DNA of 64,000 nucleotides from contig NC_006048.2 of NCBI RefSeq assembly GCF_000006445.2, positions 868,001-932,000 on the forward strand, read 5' to 3'. Each line of letters begins with the position of its first letter. Within the stretch, counting starts at the first letter, position 1. The position numbers and the translations under genes were made by a program. This stretch comes from Debaryomyces hansenii CBS767 (taxonomy: Eukaryota; Ascomycota; Pichiomycetes; Serinales; Debaryomycetaceae). Below are positions 62,488-64,000 of this stretch, one piece after another. The notes under the pieces were generated by a model. It did no database searches. It worked only from the letters and a program-made list of their open reading frames with translations, and was not told where the DNA came from.

Positions 62488-62517
62488 GTAGGAATTGGTG
62501 TAGGAATTGGTGTAGGA
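62488..62517. repeat. 12-bp direct repeat GTAGGAATTGGT
   Basis: Two and a half tandem copies of GTAGGAATTGGT; related GTAGG steps occur around 62410-62470. Probably slippage-derived. Confidence 0.85.
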
Positions 62518-62801
62518 TATATCGGTGTAAAAGGGTAATTATCCGCAATTGTGGAACGGAGCCGATAGCGGTTTGTCATGTGCGCTTATCGCATTATAAA
62601 TTATTAAGTGATCAGATAAGGTCCTTGATCGGATATTCTTAATTTCCAAGCCAATCCTAAGTCAGTTTTGTTCCTATTGACGTTGAAAGGGTGAATACAT
62701 TATTACTAGTACCTATATTCAATTCACGTGTTTTTCAGACTTGTTTGATTCTTGTTGAATTATTTCACTTGATTCTTATCTAGCTTGGTAAGTTGCCGCT
62801 C

Positions 62802-64000
62802 ATGTTACTGAGATACTTTATCAAGCCGCTGGTTCCTTTGAGATACCAATCGTGTTGCATCAGGTCTTTTGCATGTTCTTTTGCTACATCTACTACCTTT
62901 GAGCGGGCAATTGAATATGAGATTGATCTCATATCGCTCAAGAAGACCACAGGGGGTAAGCGGGATCCATCGTGTGCCAAATTCAAGTTCAATCCGTTTA
63001 ATTTGACGAGGTTAGAATCGAAATTGATCAACCCCGATATTGTCACTAGATGTGTCAACGATGTCAGGAAGGATCCGCTTGATTATAAGAACTACCCCAG
63101 TAATGACAGCAAAGGACATTTGGAATTTATTGAGAGGTATAATGTGGAACTTCGGAAGTTCTTGCAGTTCGTGCAACAGACTTGCGAACGGGAGATAAAA
63201 ACATTCGACCAGCTCACGTCGCAAGAAATATTCAGTAGCTTGAACGTTTTCAGGGGTCACTGTCAGAAAGGGAAAATCGAAGGCGTCAATAAGTATAACT
63301 ATACATCGTATAGTTATATGTTTGAGAGACTTTCCAAGTATCTCCGATATGACTCGAGCTTTCCAACATTTTTACAAAGCAATTTATTCAATGATTTTGA
63401 AAATAATAAGATCATTATGGACTTGTATAAATTTGGCATCGGAAATTTCATGAACGAATTGGAATCACTCTCGAAGGAGTTCTCGTTGGAGAAAATGACT
63501 AAAGCTGAGATTTCAAGTGCTATCGAATCGACGATAAAACAGTATGACGATTTTATACAATTAAGTGAGGCAAGTAATGATTATTCCGAAACTTTTTTTA
63601 AAGGTTGCATTCAGATTCAGAGATATAGACATTTAAAATCCATTCTAGATTCGCTTCCTATTGAATCGTCTCATTTGTTATATGTCCTTAATAACGAGAA
63701 TTCGAAGCTTATTATTGGCAAAATAAAGGATCTTTCAGGAGAAAAAGAAAGTTTTAAAAAAATTATTAAAAGACACCAAGCAGAACTAAACTTCATTAGG
63801 TTTTTATCTAAAGGGTCATTTGAAAGTTTTGCCAGGTTGGCATCATTTTTATATAAGCTTTCAATCTCTACAGATGATGAATTAACTCAAACTATCTCAT
63901 TGACACTTTTAGAAAAGCTTACTCCATTCTTTACTAATGGAACATTACAAGATTCGGACTTGAGAATTATCGAGTTAGAGGGGATTCCTCCAGCTACTAT
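62802..64000 (+). CDS. Probable mitochondrial protein, 5' part only (runs off the window)
   Basis: An open frame of about 399 codons starts at the ATG at 62802 and has no stop before the window end. The N-terminus (MLLRYFIKPLVPLRYQSCCI, then RSFACSFATSTTF) is a good mitochondrial presequence with Arg, Ser and aromatic residues and no acid for 30 residues. The rest is helical and charged (for example MFERLSKYLRYDSSFPTFLQ and LYVLNNENSKLIIGKIKDLS). This is the style of large fungal mitochondrial translation activators or PPR-like proteins. I do not recognise the family. A CACGTG motif lies 72 bases upstream. Minus-strand open frames across its beginning are shadows. Confidence 0.8.
   Translation, partial: MLLRYFIKPLVPLRYQSCCIRSFACSFATSTTFERAIEYEIDLISLKKTTGGKRDPSCAKFKFNPFNLTRLESKLINPDIVTRCVNDVRKDPLDYKNYPSNDSKGHLEFIERYNVELRKFLQFVQQTCEREIKTFDQLTSQEIFSSLNVFRGHCQKGKIEGVNKYNYTSYSYMFERLSKYLRYDSSFPTFLQSNLFNDFENNKIIMDLYKFGIGNFMNELESLSKEFSLEKMTKAEISSAIESTIKQYDDFIQLSEASNDYSETFFKGCIQIQRYRHLKSILDSLPIESSHLLYVLNNENSKLIIGKIKDLSGEKESFKKIIKRHQAELNFIRFLSKGSFESFARLASFLYKLSISTDDELTQTISLTLLEKLTPFFTNGTLQDSDLRIIELEGIPPAT

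Larger units (their letters stand above)
61254..62801. other. Long divergent intergenic region
   Basis: About 1.55 kb with promoters for the RGS-like gene and the partial gene at the right edge. It contains an inverted repeat CTTTTAAC/GTTAAAAG (61397-61425), a 25-bp tandem duplication (62061-62110), a 12-bp repeat (62488-62517) and a CACGTG (62725-62730). Overlapping short ORFs on both strands at 61348-61690 lack any recognisable feature. Confidence 0.4.

Noticed and set aside
62780..63260. Two minus-strand frames at the right end
   Set aside because: They are shadows of the long plus-strand frame that starts at 62802 and stays open to the window end.

Overview
This window is a gene-dense stretch of an ascomycete yeast nuclear chromosome. 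About 36 protein genes lie on both strands. There is one tRNA gene, one confidently spliced gene and A+T-rich intergenic DNA. The gene set points to a CTG-clade yeast (Debaryomycetaceae), most likely Debaryomyces hansenii or a close relative. It encodes the 49-kDa subunit of respiratory complex I, which Saccharomyces lacks. It also carries a Candida-type ETR1 enoyl reductase, in which a CTG codon (26353-26355) sits where other Etr1 proteins have serine. The only intron I could establish is in the SVL3-like gene, with GTATGT and TACTAAC signals. Translations made with the standard code will show Leu at CTG codons that are probably Ser.

Layout. 1-8490: the 3' end of an unknown Ser/Asn-rich gene, then a run of mitochondrial genes (an uncharacterised membrane protein, MIX17, a JID1-like J protein and NUCM), a small nuclear-looking protein and a PH-like protein. 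8491-13562: a long gap with tRNA-Ala(TGC), then YKU70, APS2 and CDC8. 14909-32024: SVL3-like (spliced), a MICOS apolipoprotein-O-like protein, an AVT3/4-type vacuolar transporter, a Sel1-repeat protein, ETR1, a nitrogen-type GATA factor, YSF3 followed by a decayed copy of its own 3' end, a polytopic membrane protein and GAD1. 32025-34447: intergenic DNA with a multiply broken pseudogene. 34448-40433: EGD1, an MFS transporter, PRP28, CWC2 and a Ser/Gly/Ala repeat protein. 40434-43191: a long sparse region with a 51-codon metallothionein-like gene. 43192-61253: catalase, RAI1, SLP1, MSS116, MSO1, OCA4, ARG5,6, SOK1 and an RGS-like protein. 61254-64000: a long promoter region and the 5' part of a probable mitochondrial protein gene that runs off the window.

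Functional themes. Mitochondrial biogenesis and respiration (NUCM, MIX17, the J protein, the MICOS subunit, MSS116, ARG5,6), pre-mRNA splicing (YSF3, PRP28, CWC2), secretion and endocytosis (APS2, MSO1, SLP1) and stress or nitrogen metabolism (catalase, metallothionein, GAD1, GATA factor) are well represented. They are scattered as in an ordinary yeast chromosome and do not form a co-regulated cassette. Plausible regulatory signals include an MCB element at CDC8, a Gcn4-type site at ARG5,6 and clustered CCAAT boxes upstream of the complex I gene.

I found no CRISPR array, defence island, biosynthetic cluster or intact transposon. The items most worth a second look are the metallothionein-like small ORF, the two decayed genes, the CTG-to-Ser position, the ETR1 gene without a targeting sequence, the silk-like repeat protein and the RGS domain split by an acidic insert.
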